DNA of 64,000 nucleotides from Riemerella columbina (lineage in GTDB: Bacteria > Bacteroidota > Bacteroidia > Flavobacteriales > Weeksellaceae), in assembly GCF_030517065.1 (NCBI RefSeq), contig NZ_CP103950.1, forward strand, positions 186,001-250,000, in the 5' to 3' direction. Below are positions 43,671 through 52,514 of this stretch, piece after piece. How positions within the stretch are numbered: the first letter of the stretch is position 1; each line of letters opens with the position of its first letter. The translations under genes and the position numbers were made by a program. The notes under the pieces were generated by a model. That model had not been told where the DNA came from, made no database searches, and worked only from the letters and a program-made list of their open reading frames with translations.

Positions 43671-44507
43671 TTAGTTTGTGAAATTGGTGCTAAGGCTGAG
43701 ATCTCGCCACTCGTCGATGGTCTGTGCCACCTCTTGGAGTTTGCGTTGAGCCGCACGCACGCCATCGGAACCGAGATAAATGCGCTGTGGTGGATTGGCA
43801 CTTTCTGCCAACTCGATGAATGCCAATGCTGCCTTGTCAGGGTCGCCGCCTTGGTTTTGGTTGAGGTTTTTGTACTGTTGCTCAAAGTGGCGAACCGAGC
43901 GATATTCGTTCATAGGGTGTTCTGGAAATTTCGCCGAACGGTTGGAGAGGAAATTGGTACGAAATCCACCTGGACAAACGGCTGTCGCCCGCACATTGAA
44001 GTCCTCGCCCTCATAATCTACGGCTTCTGTGAGCATAATTACGGCGGCTTTGGTGGCGCTATAAATGGCTTGCCCTGGGGCGGTCGTGCTCCCAGAAATA
44101 GAGGCGATATTGAGGAAATACCCCGAGTTTTGGCGGCGGAAAATCTTCATCACCCCACGGATCACATTCATCATTCCGAAGACATTGACATCAAAATTTT
44201 TGCGAATCTCGGCGTCGGAAAGCTCCTCTATGCTGCCCACCAAAATATAGCCAGCATTGTTCACGCAGACATCTAACCTGCCGAAAGTCGCCACCACTTG
44301 TTCCAAATTCTCGGCGATGCTCTGCTCATCGGTTACCTGCATTGGCAAGGCGAGGAAGCGCCCCGTGGTATCTTGCACCGCCTCGGCGAGCTGTTCCACA
44401 TTCCGAGAAGTACCCGCCACACGGTAACCGTGAGCCAGCAATTGCTTTACCGTAGCCAATCCCAAACCGCTGGAAGCCCCTGTTACCAGCCATACTTTCT
44501 TATCCAT
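43671..44507 (-). CDS. Short-chain dehydrogenase/reductase
   Basis: The 278-residue protein has the cofactor motif VTGASSGLGLATVKQLL, then NNAGYILVGSIEEL. The catalytic Ser is in NIASISGSTTAPGQAIYS, and Tyr/Lys are in YSATKAAV. An Arg after the first strand (AGTSRN) suggests NADPH. The carboxy region (NQGGDPDKAALAFIELAESA) resembles oxidoreductases of unknown substrate. It is monocistronic. Confidence 0.9.
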   Translation of the reverse strand: MDKKVWLVTGASSGLGLATVKQLLAHGYRVAGTSRNVEQLAEAVQDTTGRFLALPMQVTDEQSIAENLEQVVATFGRLDVCVNNAGYILVGSIEELSDAEIRKNFDVNVFGMMNVIRGVMKIFRRQNSGYFLNIASISGSTTAPGQAIYSATKAAVIMLTEAVDYEGEDFNVRATAVCPGGFRTNFLSNRSAKFPEHPMNEYRSVRHFEQQYKNLNQNQGGDPDKAALAFIELAESANPPQRIYLGSDGVRAAQRKLQEVAQTIDEWRDLSLSTNFTN

Positions 44508-44957
44508 AATGTTGTTGTTTTTTACAAAGATAAGGAATTAAATATTAAAAGATTGAAGGGGTGGCTCCGCATTGATAATTGCCTGCGGAGGCTCTCCGCC
44601 CTTTCGGAGGGGTGCCCGGTGGGGTGGGTTCACTGCGTGATTTCAAATTTCAAAATCCAGATTATTTTAATATCCTTTCAAAACACACCCCGTCCTACGG
44701 CCCTCCCTCTTTAAAAAAAAGGGAATTTTTCTGCACAAATATTTTTTCTAATGGAGTGATTTGTTAAATCGTGAAGCTGTGAATATTTCCCATGTTCCCT
44801 CCAATGGCTATTTTCCACGCCTTTCAGGTTACTCCTCCGCAAGGAGGGGAAACGGAGAACTTCCGCAGGGTGGGTAGCACCCGCTGGCAAATATTTTCAA
44901 ATAATTTGGAATTATCGCAGGGTATTCGCGTGAGGGCGGAGGGCATTGTTGGAGCTC

Positions 44958-44989
44958 TTTTTTGATTTTTTTCGAAAAAAATCAAAAAA
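44958..44989. repeat. Perfect 32-bp A/T palindrome
   Basis: The 16-base arms (ttttttgatttttttc and its exact complement) meet at a central CG with no loop. Confidence 0.8.
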
Positions 44990-45009
44990 AGCGACTGCCC
45001 GTAGACCGA

Positions 45010-45045
45010 CGCACTGCCTTTTTCCCTTGAAAAAAAGGCAGTGCG
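45010..45045 (-). terminator. Strong hairpin downstream of bioB
   Basis: The perfect 14-bp arms are cgcactgccttttt and aaaaaggcagtgcg with an 8-nt loop. It could terminate bioB transcription, about 55 bp past its stop, and is part of the repeat-bearing region. Confidence 0.5.
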
Positions 45046-45099
45046 GTACGCCCAAATAAACAAATTCACAATTTTACAAATCATTTAATCTTTCAATCC

Positions 45100-46203
45100 T
45101 TAAATTTTTGAATCTCCTTTAAGTTGAAGCGAAGATTTTTTCTTTTCCTCATTGCGAGGGATTTTATGCTCAGGGCGTGTCCATTTTGGGTTTTCGCCCA
45201 AAGGCTGGTATTGGCTGTCTTCTTTTTCTACGACTGGTCTTTTGGCGTGTTTTTCAAACGGTGCTTGGGTTTGGATGCCTAAGAGTTCAAAGAGGGTTTT
45301 GTCTTCGTTGATATCAGGGTTAGGCGTGGTCAGTAGTTTATCGCCAGCGAAAATGGAATTGGCACCTGAAAAGAAGCAAAGCGCTTGTCCTTCTTTGGAA
45401 AACTCTGTTCTACCAGCCGAGAGGCGCACTTGGGTTTTAGGTAATACGATGCGAGCTGTGGCAACCATTCTCACAAATTCAAAAATATCAACAGGTTTTT
45501 GGTCTTCCATAGGGGTGCCTTCCACCGCCACCAAGGCATTGATGGGCACACTTTCTGGCTGTGGCGTCATATTGGCTAAAACTTTGAGCATTCCGCAACG
45601 GTCTTCCACAGATTCGCCCATACCGATAATGCCGCCAGCACACAGGGTGATAGAGGTTTTTCTGACATTGCCAATGGTTTCCAAACGGTCTTCAAAGGCA
45701 CGGGTGGAAATCACTTCTTTATAATATTCTTCGGAGCTGTCTATGTTGTGGTTATAGGCGTAGAGCCCAGCTTCTTCAAGTCTTTTGGCTTGATTTTCGG
45801 TGAGCATACCTAAGGTGCAGCAAACCTCCATATCCAGCTTGGTGACCTCTCTTACCATATCGATAACATGGTCAAAATCAGGGCCGTCTTTTACATTACG
45901 CCACGCTGCCCCGAGGCAAACGCGAGAAATGCCATTTTGTTTGGCTCTAAGCGCTTGGGCTTTCACTTGGTTAACAGGGAGCATCTCGTGGATTTTAACC
46001 TCGGTGTGGTATCTTGCAGCTTGTGGGCAGTAGCCGCAGTCTTCGGGACAGCCACCTGTTTTTACGGAAATCAGCGAGGAAACTTGCACTTTCTGTGGGT
46101 CGTGATGCTGGCGGTGTACCGTGGCGGCTTGGTAGATTAAGTCAAAAAAAGGTTGATTATAAATCTCTAAGATGTCTTCTGTGGTCCAAGTGTTTTTTTG
46201 CAT
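45100..46203 (-). CDS. bioB: Biotin synthase
   Basis: BioB is a radical-SAM enzyme that inserts sulfur into dethiobiotin. The iron-sulfur motif CxxxCxxC is in KTGGCPEDCGYCPQAARYH at about residue 50-66. Further landmarks are YNHNIDSSEEYYKEVI, LCAGGIIGMGES and ALCFFSGANSIFAGDKLLT. The start at 46203 (MQKNTWTTEDILEIY) is preferred to a frame extending seven codons upstream. The last 30 residues form a basic tail (EEKKKSSLQLKG) not usual for the family. No other bio genes are in the window. Confidence 0.94.
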   Translation of the reverse strand: MQKNTWTTEDILEIYNQPFFDLIYQAATVHRQHHDPQKVQVSSLISVKTGGCPEDCGYCPQAARYHTEVKIHEMLPVNQVKAQALRAKQNGISRVCLGAAWRNVKDGPDFDHVIDMVREVTKLDMEVCCTLGMLTENQAKRLEEAGLYAYNHNIDSSEEYYKEVISTRAFEDRLETIGNVRKTSITLCAGGIIGMGESVEDRCGMLKVLANMTPQPESVPINALVAVEGTPMEDQKPVDIFEFVRMVATARIVLPKTQVRLSAGRTEFSKEGQALCFFSGANSIFAGDKLLTTPNPDINEDKTLFELLGIQTQAPFEKHAKRPVVEKEDSQYQPLGENPKWTRPEHKIPRNEEKKKSSLQLKGDSKI

Positions 46204-46221
46204 AAGTTTGAATTTAAAGTC

Positions 46222-46229
46222 CAAAAATA
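46222..46229 (-). promoter_or_regulatory. bioB promoter (TATTTTTG)
   Basis: The minus strand shows the -7 box 18 nt before the chosen bioB start. Confidence 0.5.
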
Positions 46230-46255
46230 ATGATTTTTGTTGGGCTTAGCGCAAT

Positions 46256-46292
46256 AAAAAGTTCCTCAATCTTTCAGGTGAGGAACTTTTTT
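46256..46292 (-). terminator. Terminator of gdhA
   Basis: The perfect arms aaaaagttcctca and tgaggaacttttt lie between gdhA and bioB. It has A/T tracts on both sides and so works in either direction. Confidence 0.75.
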
Positions 46293-46349
46293 CTTTCATT
46301 TTACTTTTTACTCGTATAACCTACGAGATGGTTTTTTGGTCATTAGTCT

Positions 46350-47708
46350 TTATACTACGCCTTGAGCCAGCATCGCTTCTGCTACTTTTACGAAGCCTGC
46401 AATATTAGCACCTTTTACATAATTTACATAGCCGTCTTCTTCTTTACCGTAATCTCTACACATTTTGTGGATGCCAATCATAATTTCTTTTAATCTGGCA
46501 TCTACCTCTTCAGAAGTCCAGTTGAGGCGGATTGAGTTTTGAGTCATTTCTAATCCAGAAGTGGCTACACCACCAGCGTTAGATGCTTTTCCAGGTGAGA
46601 ATAAGACTTTATTATCGATAAAATGGTTGATGGCATCTAATGTAGAAGGCATATTAGCCGCCTCCGTTACGCAGATACAACCATTATTAACCAAGTTGAT
46701 GGCGTCTTCTAAATGAAGTTCATTCTGTGTAGCGGCAGGGATAGCCACATCACATTTTACTTCCCAAGGGCGTTTTCCAGCGTGGAATTCTGCCTCTGGA
46801 TATTTTTTCACATAGTCTTCGGCACGGTTGTTTCCGCTGGCTCTAAGTTCTAATAAGAAATCTATTTTTTCTCCAGTGATGCCGTCTTTGTCGTAAACAT
46901 AACCATCAGGCCCAGAGATGGTTACAGCTTTACCGCCCAATTGGTCTACTTTTTTGATTACCCCCCAAGCAACATTACCGAAGCCAGATACCGCGAAAGT
47001 TTTACCTTTCACTTCTTCGCCGATGGTTCTTAACATTTGCTCAGCAAAATAAACTACACCGTAACCAGTTGCTTCAGGGCGGATGAGGGAACCACCATAG
47101 GCTAAGCCTTTACCTGTGAGTACGCCTGTAAATTCGTTTCTGATTTTTTTATACTGCCCAAAAAGGTAGCCAATTTCTCTGGCGCCTACGCCTATATCTC
47201 CTGCCGGAACATCGGTTTGAGGGCCTATGTGCTTGCAAAGTTCGGTCATAAAGGCTTGGCAGAATCTCATAATTTCCATATCGGATTTGCCTTGTGGATC
47301 AAAGTCTGAGCCTCCTTTTCCGCCGCCCATAGGTAGGGTCGTTAGGGAGTTTTTAAATACTTGTTCAAACGCTAAAAATTTAAGTACCGAAAGATTCACA
47401 GTAGGATGAAATCTAATACCGCCTTTATAAGGTCCTATGGCAGAGTTCATCTGGATTCTAAAGCCTCTATTCACTTGGATTTCGCCTTTGTCGTCCACCC
47501 AAGGCACACGGAAAATAATGGTTCTCTCAGGTTCTACCATTCTTTCTAATAACTTCATGCCACGGTATTCTTTTTTAGTGGCGATAAAAGGTATTACAGT
47601 TACCGCTACTTCTTTCACGGCTTGTAGAAACTCAGGTTCATTAGGGTTCTTAGCTTCTACATTTGCAATAAATTCTTGAATTTTTTGGTCTACATTATAT
47701 TGTTCCAT
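46350..47708 (-). CDS. gdhA: NADP-specific glutamate dehydrogenase
   Basis: The enzyme makes glutamate from 2-oxoglutarate and ammonium. Family landmarks over the 452 residues are IGPYKGGIRFHPTVNLSVLK, TTLPMGGGKGGSDFDPQGKS with the catalytic Lys, TDVPAGDIGVGAREIGYLFG, AVSGFGNVAWGVIKK for the cofactor, and EAANMPST near the end. The length and hexameric type I pattern are normal. It stands alone, with a promoter (TAATTTTG at 47728-47735 on the minus strand) 19 nt before the start. Confidence 0.96.
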   Translation of the reverse strand: MEQYNVDQKIQEFIANVEAKNPNEPEFLQAVKEVAVTVIPFIATKKEYRGMKLLERMVEPERTIIFRVPWVDDKGEIQVNRGFRIQMNSAIGPYKGGIRFHPTVNLSVLKFLAFEQVFKNSLTTLPMGGGKGGSDFDPQGKSDMEIMRFCQAFMTELCKHIGPQTDVPAGDIGVGAREIGYLFGQYKKIRNEFTGVLTGKGLAYGGSLIRPEATGYGVVYFAEQMLRTIGEEVKGKTFAVSGFGNVAWGVIKKVDQLGGKAVTISGPDGYVYDKDGITGEKIDFLLELRASGNNRAEDYVKKYPEAEFHAGKRPWEVKCDVAIPAATQNELHLEDAINLVNNGCICVTEAANMPSTLDAINHFIDNKVLFSPGKASNAGGVATSGLEMTQNSIRLNWTSEEVDARLKEIMIGIHKMCRDYGKEEDGYVNYVKGANIAGFVKVAEAMLAQGVV

Positions 47709-47727
47709 AGCGTTTAATTGATAGCAA

Positions 47728-47735
47728 CAAAATTA
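47728..47735 (-). promoter_or_regulatory. gdhA promoter (TAATTTTG)
   Basis: This is a minus-strand -7 box 19 nt upstream of gdhA. The rest of the 47709-47891 gap is A/T-rich with no gene. Confidence 0.5.
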
Positions 47736-47891
47736 AACTTTTTTTAATATCACGCAAGCCTTATTTGTAAATTTCAAAAAAAAAATCGCTTCAAAATATT
47801 TTTATTGTCATAATTACAATAAAAAAAAACATATCGTTAACGGACTAAAAATTGATTTTTAAAATTATTTATTTTATAAAAAAAGGATGTT

Positions 47892-48998
47892 CTATAATAC
47901 TGTGGAATATTGCCTCCCAGAATGGGTGCTGATGACGCCTAAAATTTCCAAATCTAATAAAATAGGCAAGAGTTTTACAGGATTTTGATGAAGCTGTGCC
48001 GCCAACTCATCTAAGCTGGTTTGAGGTTTATTTTTGATGATTTCGTAAACTGATTTTTGCTGTTCATTGAGCTCTGGCAAAGGTTTAGGAAACAATTCCC
48101 TTAGCCGAGGCGGTTGGTTGCCCAGCCCCAAATCTTCTAATAATGAAGGAATATCACAAATGTTTTTGGCTTTATTTTGAAAAATCACACGGTTGCAGCC
48201 TTGGCTATAGAGGTCGTTAATTTTCCCAGGGAGCGCATAAACCTCTCTATTATATTGGTTGGCGAAGGTTACGGTGCTCATAGAGCCGCCAGCATAGGCG
48301 CTTTCCACCACAATGGTAGCTTGCGACAGCCCTGCTACAATCCGATTTCTTTGCAAAAAATGTTCTCTATCGGGCTTTTTATCCGTAGTAAATTCCGAAA
48401 ACAGAGCACCGCCGTGGTCTATGATGTTTTGTGCCAATTGCCGATGCTTACTCGGATACAGCGTGTGCAATCCGTGGGCTAAAACGGCGGAGGTTTTAAG
48501 CTGAACGCTCAAGGCTTCTTGGTGTGCCGTGCCATCAGTGCCGAGTGCCAGCCCGCTGATGATTTGTATATTTTTAGATTTCAAAGCCTCCATCAGGTCT
48601 TTGATGAAAGCTTTGCCATAAGCGGTGGCGTTGCGGGTACCCACAATGCTAATATTGGTGGCGGTTTCATCATAGTTGCCTTTTTGAAAGAGGATAGCGG
48701 GCGCACCATAACATTCATTTAAGAGTGGCGGAAGTTCGCCCAAATGGCGCAGTCTAATTTTGATTTGATGCTGTTCACAGAACTGGAGTTCTTGCTCGGC
48801 AAACCGGAGCCATTTCTCGTTACCGATGTGCTCTGCAATAGTTTTGCCGATACCCGAGATGCCTCTAAGATGATTTTTGGAGAGATGCCAGACTTCTTTA
48901 GCGGAGCCCACGGCATCTACTAATGTATTAAAAACCACATCGCCCACCGAGGGGCTTTTCCGAAGGGCAATGGCGTATAAAATTTCTTCTGCATCCAT
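47892..48998 (-). CDS. dprA: DNA-processing protein DprA
   Basis: DprA loads RecA onto incoming single-stranded DNA during natural transformation. The Rossmann-like core is intact: ISIVGTRNATAYGKAF, IISGLALGTDGTAHQEALS, and SEFTTDKKPDREHFLQRNRI. A SAM-like helical domain precedes it (LRGISGIGKTIAEHIG), and a winged-helix DML1-like domain ends the protein (TSLDELAAQLHQNPVKLLPI). The total of 368 residues is normal. The -7 box at 49006-49013 lies only seven bases before the ATG. Confidence 0.94.
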   Translation of the reverse strand: MDAEEILYAIALRKSPSVGDVVFNTLVDAVGSAKEVWHLSKNHLRGISGIGKTIAEHIGNEKWLRFAEQELQFCEQHQIKIRLRHLGELPPLLNECYGAPAILFQKGNYDETATNISIVGTRNATAYGKAFIKDLMEALKSKNIQIISGLALGTDGTAHQEALSVQLKTSAVLAHGLHTLYPSKHRQLAQNIIDHGGALFSEFTTDKKPDREHFLQRNRIVAGLSQATIVVESAYAGGSMSTVTFANQYNREVYALPGKINDLYSQGCNRVIFQNKAKNICDIPSLLEDLGLGNQPPRLRELFPKPLPELNEQQKSVYEIIKNKPQTSLDELAAQLHQNPVKLLPILLDLEILGVISTHSGRQYSTVL

Positions 48999-49005
48999 AA
49001 GGAAA

Positions 49006-49013
49006 CAAAAGTA
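49006..49013 (-). promoter_or_regulatory. dprA promoter (TACTTTTG), nearly leaderless
   Basis: The -7 box ends seven bases before the ATG, so the mRNA should begin at or next to the start codon. Confidence 0.5.
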
Positions 49014-49037
49014 ATTATTTTCTTTTAATTATGAAAA

Positions 49038-49418
49038 TCAGCGTCTTGCCATTTCCATTTTGTACGCCATCAGGTTGGCAATATTGGCGGCTTTATATTT
49101 AGCGGTGGTCGCCATAGAGCCTTGGAAGAGCTCGTCTATGGTGCTTGTCCAGAGTTGTAGCCAGTGCTCAAAATGGTACTTTTCCATGGCAACCACTTCA
49201 TTGATAGGGAAATGGGCGCCCATAGGATTGCCTTTATAAGCCACTTCTCCAAATAATAGCGTTTGCCAAAAATCGTACATTTTAGGGAGGTGTTCATCCC
49301 AATCCACTTTGGCAATTTGGTTAAAAAAGAAGCCTATGGTTTCATCGCGGTTTACTTTATCATAAAACCGATTGACCAATTGCTCTATATCTGCGCGGGA
49401 TTCAATGTCTTTCATCAC
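49038..49418 (-). CDS. Group III truncated haemoglobin
   Basis: The 126-residue haem protein has a two-over-two helical fold. Landmarks are VNRFYDKVNRDETIGFFFNQ at the B-C helices and MGAHFPINEVVAMEKYHFEH, which bears the proximal His region. It probably binds oxygen or nitric oxide, but the physiological role is not established. Both first Met codons are possible starts. It lies 40 bp upstream of dprA on the same strand; a promoter between them suggests separate control. Confidence 0.88.
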   Translation of the reverse strand: MMKDIESRADIEQLVNRFYDKVNRDETIGFFFNQIAKVDWDEHLPKMYDFWQTLLFGEVAYKGNPMGAHFPINEVVAMEKYHFEHWLQLWTSTIDELFQGSMATTAKYKAANIANLMAYKMEMARR

Positions 49419-49508
49419 GGTATTTTTAATTTAGCCACTGAGCGGCATTTTTATTTCTGATGCAAAAATAAGACTTTTTAATCTTAATTAGCATTTTATT
49501 TTTTATTC

Positions 49509-49516
49509 TATCTTTG
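49509..49516 (+). promoter_or_regulatory. ykgJ-type gene promoter (TATCTTTG), leaderless
   Basis: This -7 box ends four bases before the ATG at 49521, which leaves no room for a ribosome-binding site. Confidence 0.6.
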
Positions 49517-49520
49517 CGGT

Positions 49521-50006
49521 ATGGATTTAGAGGGACACCAGCGGGCGGCACAGCAAAAGCGAAAAGCCCACCAAAAGTTTTTAAATCAGCTCAAGAAAAA
49601 GCCACCTAAAAATTTAGATTACTTGGCAGAAGAGGTTCATAATGAGGTCTTTGAGCAAATCAATTGTTTGGAATGTGCCAACTGTTGCAAAACCACGGGA
49701 CCTCTACTGACCGCACAAGATATAGAGCGGATTGCTAAATTCCTCAAAATGAAATCTGCGGCGTTTGAGGCTCGTTATCTTAGGGTAGATGAGGACCAAG
49801 ATTGGGTGTTCCAGTCTATGCCCTGTCCGTTTTTGCTCGATGATAACGCGTGTATGATTTATGAAGTGCGCCCCAAAGCCTGTCGCGAATTTCCGCATAC
49901 CAACCGAAAAAAGGTGTATCAAATTAACCACCTGACCTTGAAAAACATAGAGATATGCCCTGCCGCATTGGCTTGGGTGGATAAGATGAACGTGCGTTTA
50001 GGATAG
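49521..50006 (+). CDS. YkgJ-family cysteine-cluster protein
   Basis: The 161-residue protein carries the conserved cysteine cluster of the family: CLECANCCKTTGPLL, then CPFLLDDNACMIYEVRPKAC and a late Cys in IEICPAAL. The pattern suggests binding of zinc or an iron-sulfur cluster. The amino 40 residues are basic and helical (QRAAQQKRKAHQKFLNQLKK). The function is unknown. The start is well supported by homologous openings, and the promoter just four bases upstream implies a leaderless message. Confidence 0.87.
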   Translation: MDLEGHQRAAQQKRKAHQKFLNQLKKKPPKNLDYLAEEVHNEVFEQINCLECANCCKTTGPLLTAQDIERIAKFLKMKSAAFEARYLRVDEDQDWVFQSMPCPFLLDDNACMIYEVRPKACREFPHTNRKKVYQINHLTLKNIEICPAALAWVDKMNVRLG

Positions 50007-50012
50007 CAAAGT

Positions 50013-52472
50013 TTAGATGAGAATTTTCTTTAATCCGGCCTCTAAACCTTTCCAAAAAAAGTTGAAAAACGACCGTTGTGGCTCGCGCTCCACTTTGCCA
50101 ATATCCACGGCATCAGGGTATTTTTTAGAATCGTTGGTGACTACCCAATTGATAATGCCGCTGAGGAGTTTGTGCTTCTCTTTTCCATCTTTGTCTACAA
50201 AAGCAATTTTAAGCTCTTGGTGTTTCATCTTCATCGTTCCAGTTAAAAACTGCTGGTTACCATTAAAATTGAAATCTAAACGCTGTATAGCGCCCGTGGC
50301 TTTGATTTTAAGATAAGGCAATAAAAACGAGTTGATGCGAACCGCGGGCAAATCCGATAAATGTCCCCAGATTTTAAAGGCATCTTGCTGATTTCTAACA
50401 TCAAACTGCCAATAAGCGATGAGCGGCGAGGCGTTCATAAACTTGGCATTCACGGCAATATCTACCACCGTAGGTTTGTTTTTCATCTTAGCCGAGTTGA
50501 TGTTTTTCAGTGTGGCATTAAAGGAACTGAACGCGATTTTTCCTGCGCCGTTGCTACTTTCGGTATCTTCTTCATAGACCAGTTTAGAGTTTTTTAAATC
50601 CACTTGTTTAATGTAAAGCGGCAGTTTAATCTTCCGCAACATAGTGGCATAGAGTGGGCGCGCGCTGTTGTCATCTTTCGGAATGGTACTGCGGAAAATA
50701 TTGGCATCAACCTCGCTGAGGAGGAGGTTTTCAGCATTGATGTAAGGTTGCGCTGTGGTGAGCAAATTCCAGTCGCCGTGCCCAGCAATTTTTTTGGCAG
50801 TAATGGTATAAAAGTCCTTTTCATAAGGAATCATCTTGATGAACTGCGCACGAGAAACCATAGGGATCATCTCAAATTGATGGATGGCAAACTGCCGATT
50901 TTCTACCGTGATGGCTTGGGTTTTCAAGCGATAATAAGGGTTCATTTTATAATCCACGGACTGCACAGCCAATTTAAAATTTCCAACTTTGACAGGAATT
51001 TGGTGATTGAGTGTGTTCTCGTTCATTTCCACATCATTCACGGCAAAAGAGGCGCCTTTTATCTGAAGTGGTTTTTGGTCTTTTTCAAAAGTTAGGTTGG
51101 CGTGCTTAACCTCGGCGCGGCGGATGAGTAGGGGCATCGCAATTCCAGAAAAATCCTGTTGCTTCTGCCGAGATTGGGTAGCGGCCTTAATGTGCGCATC
51201 TACCCGACCTGCATAGGCTTGAGCGATGTCTAACTTCAACCGATTATCCTCAAATGCCCAATATTTGGCTTTAAAGCGAAGTTGGTCTATATTCATCTGA
51301 ATTTCTGGTTGATACGGCGAGCGTGCCGTGGGCTTCACAGAAATTTGGCTCAGGCTTAAATCATTCTTTTGCGCTTTGAGGTGGTTCACTTTAATTTGCT
51401 CTGTATTAGAATAATAAGCCAGCTGATGGGCATCAATATCAAAAGTTTCATAATTGAAAGGAATGTTACCTTTGGCGGTCTGGTCATCCATAAAAATTTT
51501 GCTGATGTTCATCGTGAGAGATGCGGTGGAAAACAGCGGTTTGGTGTTGGGCTTCAGGATGTTGATTTTCGCATTTTGGAGTTGCACATTGCCCATTTCC
51601 ACTTGGTAGGTAAAACTTTTTTCCTTCTCTTCTGGGGCGACATTGGTGGTATGGAGTGTGAGTTGTGGTTCGGTAAAAACCACTTCTTCTAACTTAATTT
51701 TCTGACTTTCAAACTGTAAGGTTTTCAGCTGTACCTCTTTGATTTCTACATCAAAAAGATTTCTTTTTTTAGGAAATTTCTTCGTAAACTGGGCATAATC
51801 CATCAAGGGTTTGAGCTTGAAATTAACCAAATGCAAATCCTCGTTTTTATCTTTGGAAAAATCGTCCATAGTAAAGCGGTACACTTCATCTGGCGAGATT
51901 TCAAGGGCTTTACCACGAATTTGGTAATCCTCAAAACTAAAAGGCAGCTCTTGGTTGGGGTTCTGGCTGGTTTTTAAATTTTTGATGTTGAGGTGCAAAT
52001 CTTTTACAGAGGCTAATTTTTGCTTCGGTTGATGGATTTCAATATTTCCGCCCTCTATCAGCACTTGCCCGAGGCTTAAGCTCCAATTTTTGTCTTGTTT
52101 TTGTTTTTGAGATTCGGGCAATAGAATATGCAGTTGAGGTTGCTCCAATGCCAACCGATTTAAATTGATATCGTGCTGAAATATTGCACTATACAAACCC
52201 AATCTTGAAACTTCCAAAGCTTTAATATCCCCTGAAATTTTAAGGATATTTGTTTTTTTAGAAGTGGTTTTAATGCGAATGGCTTTAGCGCTGACGTTGC
52301 CCGTCCATACATCTACGCCTAAATTTTCGTATTGCACGGCATAGTCGGTGTTGTTTTTAATGTATTTGGGCAGTCCGTATTTGAGCCAAAGATTGAGCCC
52401 GAAATTAAGTAAAATGCCAATGAGCAACACGGCGCCCAGCACTATGCCGCCTACTTTTAGATATTTATTCAT
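50013..52472 (-). CDS. Large AsmA/DUF748-like membrane-anchored protein
   Basis: The 819-residue protein has one amino-terminal membrane helix (VGGIVLGAVLLIGILLNFGL). Long repetitive beta-rich segments follow, each roughly 'v.l.n..i.i......' (for example LEVSRLGLYSAIFQHDINLN and VQLQNAKINILKPNTKPLFS). This architecture resembles AsmA-like and DUF748 proteins that span the periplasm and may carry lipids between membranes. The assignment to a named family is uncertain. It converges on the YkgJ-type gene with a gap of only six bases. Confidence 0.65.
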   Translation of the reverse strand: MNKYLKVGGIVLGAVLLIGILLNFGLNLWLKYGLPKYIKNNTDYAVQYENLGVDVWTGNVSAKAIRIKTTSKKTNILKISGDIKALEVSRLGLYSAIFQHDINLNRLALEQPQLHILLPESQKQKQDKNWSLSLGQVLIEGGNIEIHQPKQKLASVKDLHLNIKNLKTSQNPNQELPFSFEDYQIRGKALEISPDEVYRFTMDDFSKDKNEDLHLVNFKLKPLMDYAQFTKKFPKKRNLFDVEIKEVQLKTLQFESQKIKLEEVVFTEPQLTLHTTNVAPEEKEKSFTYQVEMGNVQLQNAKINILKPNTKPLFSTASLTMNISKIFMDDQTAKGNIPFNYETFDIDAHQLAYYSNTEQIKVNHLKAQKNDLSLSQISVKPTARSPYQPEIQMNIDQLRFKAKYWAFEDNRLKLDIAQAYAGRVDAHIKAATQSRQKQQDFSGIAMPLLIRRAEVKHANLTFEKDQKPLQIKGASFAVNDVEMNENTLNHQIPVKVGNFKLAVQSVDYKMNPYYRLKTQAITVENRQFAIHQFEMIPMVSRAQFIKMIPYEKDFYTITAKKIAGHGDWNLLTTAQPYINAENLLLSEVDANIFRSTIPKDDNSARPLYATMLRKIKLPLYIKQVDLKNSKLVYEEDTESSNGAGKIAFSSFNATLKNINSAKMKNKPTVVDIAVNAKFMNASPLIAYWQFDVRNQQDAFKIWGHLSDLPAVRINSFLLPYLKIKATGAIQRLDFNFNGNQQFLTGTMKMKHQELKIAFVDKDGKEKHKLLSGIINWVVTNDSKKYPDAVDIGKVEREPQRSFFNFFWKGLEAGLKKILI

Positions 52473-52514
52473 ATAGATTAGTGTAAAAAGTATAGCACTA
52501 ACAAAATCTATACC

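Larger units (their letters stand above)
44508..45099. other. Gene-free repeat-bearing intergenic region
   Basis: I see no convincing gene in these 592 bases. They hold a 24-bp segment at 44576-44599 that recurs inverted with one mismatch at 41341-41364, a ggtagcacccgctggcaaat copy at 44874, a perfect 32-bp palindrome (44958-44989) and a 14-bp-arm hairpin (45010-45045). The segment at 45052-45110 resembles 41411-41470. An 86-codon minus frame across the palindromes has unlikely composition and is discounted. Confidence 0.6.

Noticed and set aside
43447-43674. Short plus-strand frames over the 22-bp repeats
   Set aside because: Their sequence is the translation of the repeat units; there is no start signal or family resemblance.
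44824-45084. Minus-strand frame of 86 codons downstream of bioB
   Set aside because: It runs through a 32-bp palindrome and a strong hairpin, has no recognisable features, and looks like repeat DNA read by chance.
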